DNA of 23,259 nucleotides from UBA6183 sp041302975. Its GTDB lineage: Bacteria; Bacteroidota; Bacteroidia; UKL13-3. This document shows positions 1-7,546 of this stretch, piece after piece. A model generated the notes under the pieces. It saw only the letters and a program-made list of their open reading frames with translations, was not told the origin of the DNA and ran no database searches. The position numbers were made by a program, and so were the translations under genes. Position 1 is the first letter of the stretch; each line of letters opens with the position of its first letter. Where the stretch lies: assembly GCA_041302975.1 (NCBI GenBank), contig JBFYQC010000224.1, forward strand, positions 1 to 23,259, given 5' to 3'.

Positions 1-1
1 C

Positions 2-739
2 AACACACAAGCATTGTTTCTAGCCAAAGTACTCAATAAGTATGATGTGCAATACGAACAATGCGAAAATTGCCATTTTATTCAAACAGAAAAACCATAT
101 TGGTTAAACGAGGCATACCAAAGCGCCATAAACAATAATGATACCGGTATTATAGCCCGCAATGAGCGCTTTAGAAGTATTGTAACAGTTCTTATCAGTT
201 TTATATTTGGTAAAAACGAAAAATATTTAGACTACGCAGGTGGATACGGTATTTTCACGCGTATGATGCGTGATGTTGGGTTCGATTATTATTGGGTTGA
301 TGAATATGCGAAAAACTTAGTTTCAATCGGGTTTGAACACAAATCTGGAACAACTTATAAAGCCATTACTGCTTTCGAAGTTTTTGAACACCTGGATAAC
401 CCGGAAGACAAACTAATGGATATGTTATCTTATACAGATAACATTATTTTCTCTACAGAACTTCTACCGGATAAAACACCCAATAAAGATTGGTGGTATT
501 ATGCTTTTAACCATGGTCAGCACATTGCTTTTTACCACCAAAAATCTCTTTTACATTTAGCCAAAAAGCATGGCTTACACCTGTCATCAAACGGCTCAAA
601 TTTTCATGTATTGAGTAAAAAACCTATAAATTCGCTAATATTTAAATTACTTTACAAAGGCAGTAAGTTTGGGTTGTATTGGTTCTCTAAACTAGGCCTG
701 CAATCGAAAACCTTTAGCGACCATAAATTAATGAGCTAG
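2..739 (+). CDS. Class I SAM-dependent methyltransferase, 5'-truncated by the window edge
   Basis: The reading frame is open back to the first bases of the window, so the true start lies upstream; the TTG at 14 is not a convincing start. A CENC pair near the beginning looks like part of the N-terminal zinc-binding region found in a subgroup of these enzymes. It is followed by a Rossmann motif I (LDYAGGYGIF), then FEVFEHL, then HGQHIAFY, the usual order for the Methyltransf_23-like group. Such enzymes are common in capsule, O-antigen and other polysaccharide loci. That suits the glycosyltransferase starting 4 nt downstream, but the substrate cannot be read from the sequence. The fold assignment is firm. 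The role in glycan methylation is inference from context. Confidence 0.82.
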   Translation, partial: NTQALFLAKVLNKYDVQYEQCENCHFIQTEKPYWLNEAYQSAINNNDTGIIARNERFRSIVTVLISFIFGKNEKYLDYAGGYGIFTRMMRDVGFDYYWVDEYAKNLVSIGFEHKSGTTYKAITAFEVFEHLDNPEDKLMDMLSYTDNIIFSTELLPDKTPNKDWWYYAFNHGQHIAFYHQKSLLHLAKKHGLHLSSNGSNFHVLSKKPINSLIFKLLYKGSKFGLYWFSKLGLQSKTFSDHKLMS

Positions 740-742
740 GTT

Positions 743-1855
743 ATGCGGATTTTGTTTGATGATGAAATTTTTTTTAGACAGCGTTTTGGTGGTGTTTCGC
801 GCATTTTTGCCAAACTTATAGCAGGAATCGAACATACCCCTCAACACCAATTGTTGTTTAATTGCAATTATTCAGAAAACGAATACCTCTTGCAACTAAA
901 ACCAAATATCAACTCCTTTTTAAAATCATATCAGTTTCCACTTAAAGGAAAATTAATTAGGGGTATTTATGGGCGGTATTCACATCAAAAAACCATTAAT
1001 GCCATAAATAAAAATACTGCCGATGTTTTTCATCCTACATTTTATGCCGATTATTATTTACAGGCATTAACACGTATAAATATGCCCCTGGTTTTTACTG
1101 TACATGATTTAATTCACGAACAGACACCAAACAATCCTCACTATGCGCAAATGGCTAAAATGAAAGCTGAAAACATTAAATTAGCTAAACAAATCATAGT
1201 AGTTTCAGCACATACAAAAAAAGATTTACTTCGTATTTATCCATTTGTAAATCCTGAACAGGTAAACATTATACCATTGGCACAATCATTACCTAAACAA
1301 GGTATCAAGCCAAAAAGTCTTCCTGATAATTACATACTCTTTACAGGAGAAAGAGGTGGTTACAAAAACTTTATTTCTTTATTGCATGCATTTGCTCAGT
1401 TATCAAATAATCATCCCAACTTACACTTGTATTGTGCCGGAAGTGCATCATTCAGTAATGAAGAAATAACTCTTGCACAAAAGTTAAACGTCCAAAACAA
1501 AATACATCATGCTAAGTTAAGTGATGACGAATTACGGTACGTTTACCAACATGCTAGGTTATTTATTTTCCCATCAACATACGAAGGGTTTGGTATACCC
1601 ATGCTCGAGGCGTTTAGTGCCGAAATACCTGTAGTTGCTCACCATGCTACAAGTTTACCAGAAGTTGGTGGTGATGCTGCTTTTTATGTTGATGCCACAA
1701 ATGTGCAACAATTAACCACAGCTATAAATGAAGTTTTAACCAACACCAAACTGCGGTTGGAATTGGTTGAGAATGGTAAAATGCGTGAGCAACAATTTAC
1801 CTGGCAAAACCACATCAACCTCACTTTGCAAGTGTACCAAAAAGCGGTAAAATGA
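743..1855 (+). CDS. GT4-family (group 1) glycosyltransferase
   Basis: This 370-residue GT-B enzyme has an N-terminal acceptor domain opening with MRILFDDEIFF..RFGGVSR and a C-terminal nucleotide-sugar domain. The retaining EX7E motif is visible as EGFGIPMLE (E281 and E289), followed by PVVAHHATSLPEVGGDAA, typical of GT4. No signal peptide or transmembrane helix is seen, so it is probably cytosolic or membrane-associated. It transfers a sugar from an activated donor to a glycan or lipid-linked acceptor, but donor and acceptor are unknown. It starts 4 nt after the methyltransferase stop. Its TGA overlaps the ATG of the next gene (ATGA at 1852-1855), which suggests translational coupling. An eight-T tract lies in codons 9-11. 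Confidence 0.88.
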   Translation: MRILFDDEIFFRQRFGGVSRIFAKLIAGIEHTPQHQLLFNCNYSENEYLLQLKPNINSFLKSYQFPLKGKLIRGIYGRYSHQKTINAINKNTADVFHPTFYADYYLQALTRINMPLVFTVHDLIHEQTPNNPHYAQMAKMKAENIKLAKQIIVVSAHTKKDLLRIYPFVNPEQVNIIPLAQSLPKQGIKPKSLPDNYILFTGERGGYKNFISLLHAFAQLSNNHPNLHLYCAGSASFSNEEITLAQKLNVQNKIHHAKLSDDELRYVYQHARLFIFPSTYEGFGIPMLEAFSAEIPVVAHHATSLPEVGGDAAFYVDATNVQQLTTAINEVLTNTKLRLELVENGKMREQQFTWQNHINLTLQVYQKAVK

Positions 1856-2430
1856 AGTTTTTACTGATAGATAACTATGACTCTTTTACCCACATGCTTG
1901 CAGATTATATTCGGCAATGTGGCGTTTTGTGCGATGTTGTTCGTAACGATAGTATTGCATTAAACAATAACGACTTTATTGGTAATTACCATGCCTTGGT
2001 GCTTTCTCCAGGACCACAAACACCTTCGCATTCAGGCCAAATGATGAGATTAATTGACCAATACCATAAAACGAAGCCTATACTAGGAGTTTGTCTAGGA
2101 CATCAAGCCATTGGAGAATACTTTGGCGCATCATTGCAAAAAGCCAAACTTCCAAAACACGGTAAAGTTGATTTAACTCAACATCAAAATCATCCTTTTT
2201 TCAAAAATATCTCACAAATTTTTGAAGTGACTAGGTACCATTCTTTAATTTTAAACAACATTAAACATCCGTTACAAATTATTGCACAAACCTTAGACGG
2301 AGAGGTTATGGCACTCACTCACAATGAATTGCCAATAATTGGCATACAGTTTCATCCTGAATCATGCCTAACCAAGCAAGGGTTAACCTTGATAAAAAAC
2401 TTTGTGGTTATTGTACAACAAAGTTTATGA
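1852..2430 (+). CDS. pabA: Aminodeoxychorismate/anthranilate synthase, glutamine amidotransferase subunit (PabA/TrpG)
   Basis: This is a complete class I glutamine amidotransferase of 192 residues, the normal length for PabA/TrpG. It opens with LLIDNYDSFTHML and has the oxyanion region LSPGPQTP. The catalytic cysteine is in GVCLGHQ (C81), and the His/Glu pair is in QFHPES (H168, E170). It releases ammonia from glutamine for a chorismate-using partner, giving aminodeoxychorismate (folate) or anthranilate (tryptophan). No pabB, trpE or other folate or tryptophan gene is in the window, so the choice between PabA and TrpG cannot be made; the symbol is the best guess for an isolated copy. Its start codon overlaps the stop of the glycosyltransferase gene, an unusual neighbour. 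Confidence 0.88.
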   Translation: MKFLLIDNYDSFTHMLADYIRQCGVLCDVVRNDSIALNNNDFIGNYHALVLSPGPQTPSHSGQMMRLIDQYHKTKPILGVCLGHQAIGEYFGASLQKAKLPKHGKVDLTQHQNHPFFKNISQIFEVTRYHSLILNNIKHPLQIIAQTLDGEVMALTHNELPIIGIQFHPESCLTKQGLTLIKNFVVIVQQSL

Positions 2431-2444
2431 TAAGTTAATTTTCT

Positions 2445-2452
2445 TATATTTG
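2445..2452 (+). promoter_or_regulatory. Candidate Bacteroidota -7 element before the hydrolase gene
   Basis: TATATTTG fits the TAnnTTTG consensus and sits 22 nt before the start codon of the hydrolase gene, in the only gap of the first five genes long enough to hold a promoter. The expected upstream TTTG is poor (GTTT near 2423), so this is a partial match. Confidence 0.4.
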
Positions 2453-2474
2453 GTTGCAATTCGTAACATAATAA

Positions 2475-3233
2475 ATGGATATAGCGATAAAACAAGAAGG
2501 CAAGTTTAATTACATTGAAGAAGGTGAAGGCGAAGTACTTCTTCTTTTACACGGATTATTTGGAGCTCTTAGTAATTGGAGAGATGTAACCGAGCATTTC
2601 TCAAAAAAATACAAAGTAGTAATTCCATTAATGCCCATTTTTGAAATGAACATATTAAGCCTAAGTGTTGAAGGTTTAGCTAATTTCATTCACGAATTTA
2701 TAGCATACAAAAATTTCAAATCGGTAAATCTATTGGGCAATTCTCTCGGTGGACATGTGGCCTTAGTATACCTAAAAAAGCACCCCGAAAATGTAAAAAC
2801 ACTACTGTTAACTGGTAGTAGTGGCTTATACGAAAACGCAATGGGCGGAAATTATCCCAAAAAGGGAGACAGGGATTTTATTAGAAAGAAAGTAGAAATT
2901 ACCTTTTACGATCCAAAAACGGCCACAGACGAATTAGTAGATGAAGTGTTTGAAACAGTTAATGACAGGATGAAAGTTTTACGTATTTTAACTATGGCTA
3001 AATCTGCTATCAGGCATAACATGCGAAAAGATATTCCTAATATTAAAATCCCTGTTTGTTTGATTTGGGGCAAAGAAGATGTAATAACTCCTCCAAATGT
3101 TGGGCAAGAATTTCACGATTTACTTCCAAACTCTGAATTGCATTTTTTAAATAAATGTGGGCATGTGGCTATGATGGAGCATCCAGCGGAATTTAATAGG
3201 ATTGCTGAAGCATTTTACCAAAAAAACTTATAA
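2475..3233 (+). CDS. Alpha/beta-fold hydrolase
   Basis: This 252-residue cytosolic alpha/beta hydrolase has a complete predicted triad. The nucleophile is in GNSLGG (S90), the acid is probably in WGKEDVITPP (D202) and the histidine is in CGHVAMMEHP (H230). The oxyanion motif LLLLHGLFG lies near residues 22-30. The insert GSSGLYENAMG is a signature I associate with a conserved Bacteroidota group of unknown substrate that sits next to CBS-protein and NAD kinase genes. No signal peptide is present. It heads a three-gene unit (gaps of 4 nt each) with a possible promoter at 2445. The substrate is unknown; it may be an esterase or C-C hydrolase. Confidence 0.87.
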   Translation: MDIAIKQEGKFNYIEEGEGEVLLLLHGLFGALSNWRDVTEHFSKKYKVVIPLMPIFEMNILSLSVEGLANFIHEFIAYKNFKSVNLLGNSLGGHVALVYLKKHPENVKTLLLTGSSGLYENAMGGNYPKKGDRDFIRKKVEITFYDPKTATDELVDEVFETVNDRMKVLRILTMAKSAIRHNMRKDIPNIKIPVCLIWGKEDVITPPNVGQEFHDLLPNSELHFLNKCGHVAMMEHPAEFNRIAEAFYQKNL

Positions 3234-3237
3234 AATA

Positions 3238-3888
3238 ATGATAGCCGAAGAACTGATATCAGACCATATAATCCCACTAAAACGTGGAGATTTGTGTGAG
3301 GCTGCAATCAGTTTTATGCATGATGCAAAAGTGGTAGAAATGCCCGTTGTTGAACAAGGAAAACTTTTGGGATACTTACACATAAGTAAGGCAGAAAAAA
3401 CTCAAAGTAAAACTGTTGGACAAGCTATGGATGGCAAGCTTATGTTCATTCCGGCTAATACACATTTGTTTGACATTGCCCGTATAATGCATGACACTAA
3501 TGCTACTACTTTGGCAGTTTGCGATGAGCAACAAAACTATATAGGGGCAGTAGCTTTAGCTGATCTACTAAAAGCATATACTAAAAATAGTGCAAATAGT
3601 TTACCTGGAGCAATAGTAACCCTAGAAATGTTTCCTAGAGATTACTCGTTAACCGAGATAGCTCGTATTAGCGAAAGTAACGACTTTAAAATAACAAGCT
3701 TATTTATTAGGAACCTGGAAAACAATAAATTGGAAATTAGTTTGAAGTTTAATTCTGTTGAGATAAAAACTGTACTTCACACCCTAGAACGCTATAATTA
3801 CAACATAAAATCTGTGCACCAACTCAGCGAGATAGCAGACAATTTGAACCAACGATTAGATTGGTTGATAAAATATATTAATACCTAA
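3238..3888 (+). CDS. CBS-domain pair with C-terminal ACT-like domain
   Basis: The protein has 216 residues when started at the ATG at 3238, 4 nt after the hydrolase stop. An upstream in-frame start at 3202 would overlap the hydrolase and adds only a lysine-rich stretch. Residues about 5-50 and 60-115 form two CBS repeats (ending GYLHISKAE and GAVALADLL), a Bateman module that usually binds adenine nucleotides. Residues about 123-195 (SLPGAIVTLEMFPRDYSLTEIA onwards) resemble an ACT-type ligand-binding domain. No enzymatic motif is visible, so it is probably a regulator. It lies 4 nt upstream of NAD kinase. A nucleotide-sensing role towards NADP synthesis is an attractive inference but not shown. 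Confidence 0.82.
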   Translation: MIAEELISDHIIPLKRGDLCEAAISFMHDAKVVEMPVVEQGKLLGYLHISKAEKTQSKTVGQAMDGKLMFIPANTHLFDIARIMHDTNATTLAVCDEQQNYIGAVALADLLKAYTKNSANSLPGAIVTLEMFPRDYSLTEIARISESNDFKITSLFIRNLENNKLEISLKFNSVEIKTVLHTLERYNYNIKSVHQLSEIADNLNQRLDWLIKYINT

Positions 3889-3892
3889 AGTT

Positions 3893-4777
3893 ATGAAACT
3901 CGCTATATACGGCAGGGTTTATAAAAAGGAATATCAGAAACAGTTACAAAGCCTGTTTGATTTCCTGCACCAAAACGAGATTAGTTTCTTAGTAGAAGAA
4001 ACCTTCCTCATTCAATGTAAACAAGCCGAAATAAGGATAAAAGAAACAAATAGTTTCGATAGCTACGAATTACTTAAGCAAAGCAGTGTTGACTACATGA
4101 TTAGCATTGGGGGCGATGGAACAATGCTCGATTGTTTAACTTATATTAGAGACTTACAAATTCCAGTGTTAGGTATTAATAGTGGAAGGCTTGGGTTTTT
4201 AGCAAGCGTAAGTATGGATGAGTGCCAAAAAGCGCTCGAGAATTTAAGTAAAGGTCATTTCCAGGTTGACAGCCGCTCTGTTTTACAGCTTGAATCAAAT
4301 CAACCACTCTTCGGAGGAGTAAAATATGCACTAAACGATTTTGTAATTCACAAAAAAGACTCCTCTTCTATGATTATTATTCATTCATATATTAACGGAG
4401 AATTCTTGAATTCATATTGGAGTGATGGATTAATTATAGCAACACCAACCGGCTCGACAGGATACTCCTTAAGCTGCGGAGGTCCGATACTTTACCCTAC
4501 AAGTGCAAGCTTTGCAATAACACCAGTTGCACCACACAATTTAAATGTAAGACCCATTATTGTTAGCGACCAAAACGTATTGTCTTTTGAAATTGAAGGT
4601 AGAGCAACTAGCTATTTAGTATCTCTTGATTCTCGCTCAGAAACTATTAATAGTACTACACAACTTGCTGTTAGAAAAGCCGATTTTCTGTTCCACCTCA
4701 TTCGTTTTAATGAAGAAAATTATTTGAACACACTTCGTAAAAAATTAATGTGGGGCGTTGACAATAGGAATACATAA
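3893..4777 (+). CDS. nadK: NAD kinase
   Basis: The enzyme phosphorylates NAD to NADP in the cytosol. At 294 residues it is of normal family length. The GGDGTML motif (residues 73-79, catalytic D75) is intact, followed by LGINSGRLGFLA, the ALNDFVIHK segment (N148-D149) and the glycine-rich TPTGSTGYSLS (184-194). All are hallmarks of PpnK/NadK. It begins 4 nt after the CBS-ACT gene and is probably translated from the same message. Downstream, a good promoter-like site marks the next transcription unit. Confidence 0.96.
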   Translation: MKLAIYGRVYKKEYQKQLQSLFDFLHQNEISFLVEETFLIQCKQAEIRIKETNSFDSYELLKQSSVDYMISIGGDGTMLDCLTYIRDLQIPVLGINSGRLGFLASVSMDECQKALENLSKGHFQVDSRSVLQLESNQPLFGGVKYALNDFVIHKKDSSSMIIIHSYINGEFLNSYWSDGLIIATPTGSTGYSLSCGGPILYPTSASFAITPVAPHNLNVRPIIVSDQNVLSFEIEGRATSYLVSLDSRSETINSTTQLAVRKADFLFHLIRFNEENYLNTLRKKLMWGVDNRNT

Positions 4778-4812
4778 AGTAGCTGCCTTTTAACGAACTC
4801 TAACATAATACC

Positions 4813-4843
4813 TTTGGAATTGTAGTTTATTATAATAGTTTTG
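4813..4843 (+). promoter_or_regulatory. Strong Bacteroidota-type promoter before the first PorG-like gene
   Basis: TTTG at 4813-4816, a 19-nt spacer and TAGTTTTG at 4836-4843 match the phylum consensus TTTG-N19-TAnnTTTG exactly. Transcription would begin near 4850, about 15 nt before the ATG at 4865. A second, weaker TAnnTTTG match (TACCTTTG, 4809-4816) overlaps the -33 element. Confidence 0.7.
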
Positions 4844-4864
4844 TACCATCATAAACCCTTTTGA

Positions 4865-5758
4865 ATGAAAACTTTTTATAGGATTTTAACACTTTTAATA
4901 CTAACCACTGTTGTTCGTGGAAATTTAACGGCACAGAAATTAGATGCCGGACTCCTTTTGGGTGGATCATATTATTACGGTGATGTGGTTAACGAATTGG
5001 AGCCAAGTACAATGCGTGCAGCAGTAGGAGGGTTCTTGCGTTACAGACTTGGTGGTAGATTTGCAATTAAAGCATACGGAGGATATAACAAAGTTTCTGG
5101 TGATGACCAACTTAGTGAAAGTGAATGGCAAAGACAACGAAACTGGACATTTGAAACTAATATCCTTGAAGGATCTTTACAATTAGAATGGAATTTAATA
5201 GAAGACCGCAACAGAGGAAGAAGATTTGCAAATCCATTCATTCCTTATTTGTTTGGCGGTGTGGGAATGTTTAATTTTACCCCTAAAAGCGATTACAAGG
5301 GCCAAATGCAAAGTTTAGCTCCGTTACAATTATCAGGAGTCGCTTATACTCAAAACGCTATTTGTGTTCCTTTTGGTTTTGGTGCCCGATACTATGTGGC
5401 TCGTAAATTTCAATTAGGTTTTGAGTTAGGAATTCGATACACCAATACTTCTTACATTGACGACATTGCTCCTGACAACTTTTATCAAACCCCTAGTACA
5501 ACGCCATTCCCAACCTTAACTGAATATTATTACGCACGTAGCACGGCAAATAAAAATCCAGGAGATTTAAGAAGTAAAATGGGAAATGTAAAAGAAGGAA
5601 CAGGATCAAACGGATTAAATCAGTTTTTAGGCGCTAGCGATTTTTACGTTACCATGGGCATAACAGCTGCTTACACTTTTGGAGAAGCCACTGGTGGTGG
5701 TAGCGGAAGCCGCGGTAGAAGCTATGGAAAAGCTATTCGTTGTCCTCGATTTTACTAA
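4865..5758 (+). CDS. DUF6089-family outer-membrane beta-barrel protein, PorG-like (copy 1)
   Basis: The protein has 297 residues with a signal peptide of about 24 residues (hydrophobic core LTLLILTTVV, ending LTAQ). Family marks are YYYGDV near residue 40, KVSGDD, RNWTFETNI, PFIPYLFGGVGMFNFTP, a conserved barrel strand pattern, then YIDDI and a C-terminal cysteine tail CPRFY. I recognise DUF6089. Its Porphyromonas member, PorG, is an outer-membrane part of the type IX secretion system that contacts the PorK/PorN ring, and it also lies just upstream of uppS, bamA and two ompH genes. Whether this copy serves type IX secretion is inference from family and synteny. A glycine/serine/arginine-rich stretch (GGGSGSRGRSYG) precedes the tail and is absent from the two following paralogues. 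It has its own strong promoter. Confidence 0.8.
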   Translation: MKTFYRILTLLILTTVVRGNLTAQKLDAGLLLGGSYYYGDVVNELEPSTMRAAVGGFLRYRLGGRFAIKAYGGYNKVSGDDQLSESEWQRQRNWTFETNILEGSLQLEWNLIEDRNRGRRFANPFIPYLFGGVGMFNFTPKSDYKGQMQSLAPLQLSGVAYTQNAICVPFGFGARYYVARKFQLGFELGIRYTNTSYIDDIAPDNFYQTPSTTPFPTLTEYYYARSTANKNPGDLRSKMGNVKEGTGSNGLNQFLGASDFYVTMGITAAYTFGEATGGGSGSRGRSYGKAIRCPRFY

Positions 5759-5760
5759 CA

Positions 5761-5840
5761 AGCTTATTATTAAAAACATAAGCTATTAACTTTTAATAGC
5801 TTACCTTACAACTTTCATAAACATTTTGCGTTTTAAGCTA
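5761..5840 (+). promoter_or_regulatory. Alternating complementary segments, possible terminator/attenuator between PorG-like copies 1 and 2
   Basis: A near-ideal hairpin has 11-bp arms (TAAGCTATTAA at 5779-5789 and TTAATAGCTTA at 5793-5803) and a 3-nt loop. The left arm can instead pair, through ATAAGCT at 5778-5784, with AGCTTAT at 5761-5767. The right arm (TAGCTTA, 5797-5803) can instead pair with TAAGCTA at 5834-5840. The pairings exclude each other, as in attenuators. There is no U tract after the main hairpin, so it is not a classic intrinsic terminator. The pairing is seen in the sequence; the function is inferred. Confidence 0.5.
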
Positions 5841-5854
5841 TAAACCTATATTTG
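5825..5854 (+). promoter_or_regulatory. Bacteroidota-type promoter before PorG-like copy 2
   Basis: TTTG at 5825-5828, an 18-nt spacer and TATATTTG at 5847-5854 fit the consensus well. The -7 element ends only 6 nt before the ATG at 5861. The transcript would start at or next to that ATG and have almost no leader. The site also argues against the upstream in-frame TTG at 5852, which lies inside the -7 element. Confidence 0.6.
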
Positions 5855-5860
5855 TTGTTT

Positions 5861-6733
5861 ATGGGGGCTAATATATTTTCACAATTCAAACACTTTTTAG
5901 CATTATCTTCTACATTGATAGTAGTTTCTGCTGTTGCCCAAAACATTGAGTTTGGTGTATATGGTGGTGTATCAAATTACATTGGTGATGTTAGTGAACA
6001 AAAAATGCGTTTTGATCAATTTCATCCCAGTGCAGCCGTAATGGGAAGATATAACGTGAGCCAACGCCTTACTTTCAAAGGCATGATTGCTTACGGGAAA
6101 GTATCAGGAGCAGATTCTTTGGCTTCAAAAGCCAAAAACAAAATAAGGAATACAAACTTCCACAGCGATATTTACGAATTTTCTGTTCATGCAGAGTATA
6201 ATTTAATACCTAATAAACTATCTGGAAGAGGAGGAAAACCCTTTGTTCCGTATATTTTCGGAGGCATTGGAATATTTCACTTTAACCCTAAAACAGAGTT
6301 CCAAGGAAACATTTTCGAATTACAACCTTTAGGAACTGAAGGACAAGGAACCACACAATACAACAATTTAAAAAAATACGACTTAACCACCATTTGTATT
6401 CCAATGGGTATTGGTTTAAAAAAACGCGTTTCACAAAATTTTGTCGTTGGTGTTGAAGCAGGAGTACGTTTTACGTTTACAAAATATTTAGACGACATTG
6501 GAGGTAAATATGCAAATGCCAACGTAGTAGCTCGTGCATATGGACCAACAGCCGGTAGTTTAGCTAATAGAACAGACGAAGTATCCTCAGACTACCCTAG
6601 CATACCAGTTGCGGTAGAAGGTAATTTGAGAACAACACCAGGAATAATATTTGGAACCGATATGTATTTTCTAGCTGGATTTAGCATTTCTTATATTTTT
6701 CAGAACACTGGTATGCTATGTCCGCGACTTTAA
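5861..6733 (+). CDS. DUF6089-family outer-membrane beta-barrel protein, PorG-like (copy 2)
   Basis: The protein has 290 residues from the ATG at 5861. In-frame TTG codons at 5852 and 5855 are rejected because they fall in or beside the predicted -7 element. The signal peptide (about 27 residues) ends VSAVAQ. It shares the layout of copy 1: NYIGDV, KVSGAD, RNTNFHSDI, PFVPYIFGGIGIFHFNP, CIPMGIGL, YLDDIGG and a terminal CPRL. By eye the copies are clearly homologous but well diverged, and the loops between the last strands differ most. Function is as for copy 1, probably an outer-membrane barrel linked to type IX secretion. The next paralogue follows after 15 nt, so copies 2 and 3 are likely co-transcribed. 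Confidence 0.8.
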   Translation: MGANIFSQFKHFLALSSTLIVVSAVAQNIEFGVYGGVSNYIGDVSEQKMRFDQFHPSAAVMGRYNVSQRLTFKGMIAYGKVSGADSLASKAKNKIRNTNFHSDIYEFSVHAEYNLIPNKLSGRGGKPFVPYIFGGIGIFHFNPKTEFQGNIFELQPLGTEGQGTTQYNNLKKYDLTTICIPMGIGLKKRVSQNFVVGVEAGVRFTFTKYLDDIGGKYANANVVARAYGPTAGSLANRTDEVSSDYPSIPVAVEGNLRTTPGIIFGTDMYFLAGFSISYIFQNTGMLCPRL

Positions 6734-6748
6734 GCGTTATAAGTATTA

Positions 6749-7546
6749 GTGAAGTTTAAAATTCTTTTTTGTGTATTATTAATCCTCTCCAGTTTTTACG
6801 CCTTTGCGCAGAAAGTTGAGCTAGGTATACATGCTGGCTTAGCCAATTACACTGGCGATCTTGCCCAACATATGGTAATTGGTGAAACCAAGTTAGCAGG
6901 TGGTATTTTTGCACGATTAAATCTTAACAACACTTGGGCAATAACAGCAATAGGAACGCAACTAAGGGTAAGCGGAAGCGATGAAAACTTTAGCTACAAC
7001 AAAGCAAGAAACATAACGTTTAGAACAGATATAACAGAACTTGCCGGATTAGTTGAATTTAACTACTTTAAATATGGCACAGGAGTCACAGATAAACACT
7101 TCACCCCTTTCGTATATTGGGGTTTAGGTGCTGCTTTTTTTAACCCTCAAGGGCAATACCAAAATCAATGGTATGATTTACGCCAATATGAAACAGAAGG
7201 TAAATCATATAGTGGCGTAGCCGTGGTTATGCCCATGGGAATAGGTGTTAAGTGGATGCCAAGTAAAAAAATGAGTTTAGAAGGAAGTTTGGGTTTAAGA
7301 AAAACATATACAGACTATTTGGATGATGTTAGTAATACATACATTGATCCAAGCAAACAACTCAAAAACAAAGGATTAGCAGGGGCTTCATTAGCAGATC
7401 CTTCATATTCACTTAACGAAGGAGCATTTTTAAACAAAGAAGGTTATCAAAGGGGTAACCCAGATTTTAACGATTTTTACTTTGTTGCCAACATTAGTGT
7501 AACTTATCGCATATTTACTCGTATTAAGTGTGCTAGATTTTATTAA
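6749..7546 (+). CDS. DUF6089-family outer-membrane beta-barrel protein, PorG-like (copy 3)
   Basis: The protein has 265 residues and a GTG start at 6749, chosen because it gives a clean signal peptide (FKILFCVLLILSSFYAFAQ) directly at the N-terminus and lies 15 nt after copy 2. Family landmarks are kept: NYTGDL, RVSGSD, RNITFRTDI, PFVYWGLGAAFFNP, VMPMGIGVKW, YLDDV and the cysteine tail CARFY, where alanine replaces the proline of copies 1 and 2. It is the shortest copy; the difference lies in inter-strand loops rather than loss of a block. It is followed 30 nt later by uppS, the position a single PorG gene occupies in Porphyromonas as I recall. This copy may therefore be the positional orthologue. 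Confidence 0.78.
   Translation: MKFKILFCVLLILSSFYAFAQKVELGIHAGLANYTGDLAQHMVIGETKLAGGIFARLNLNNTWAITAIGTQLRVSGSDENFSYNKARNITFRTDITELAGLVEFNYFKYGTGVTDKHFTPFVYWGLGAAFFNPQGQYQNQWYDLRQYETEGKSYSGVAVVMPMGIGVKWMPSKKMSLEGSLGLRKTYTDYLDDVSNTYIDPSKQLKNKGLAGASLADPSYSLNEGAFLNKEGYQRGNPDFNDFYFVANISVTYRIFTRIKCARFY

Noticed and set aside
3202..3237. Earlier start for the CBS-ACT protein
   Set aside because: It overlaps the hydrolase gene and adds a lysine-rich stretch with no homology I recognise. The ATG at 3238 gives the 4-nt spacing seen elsewhere in this unit.
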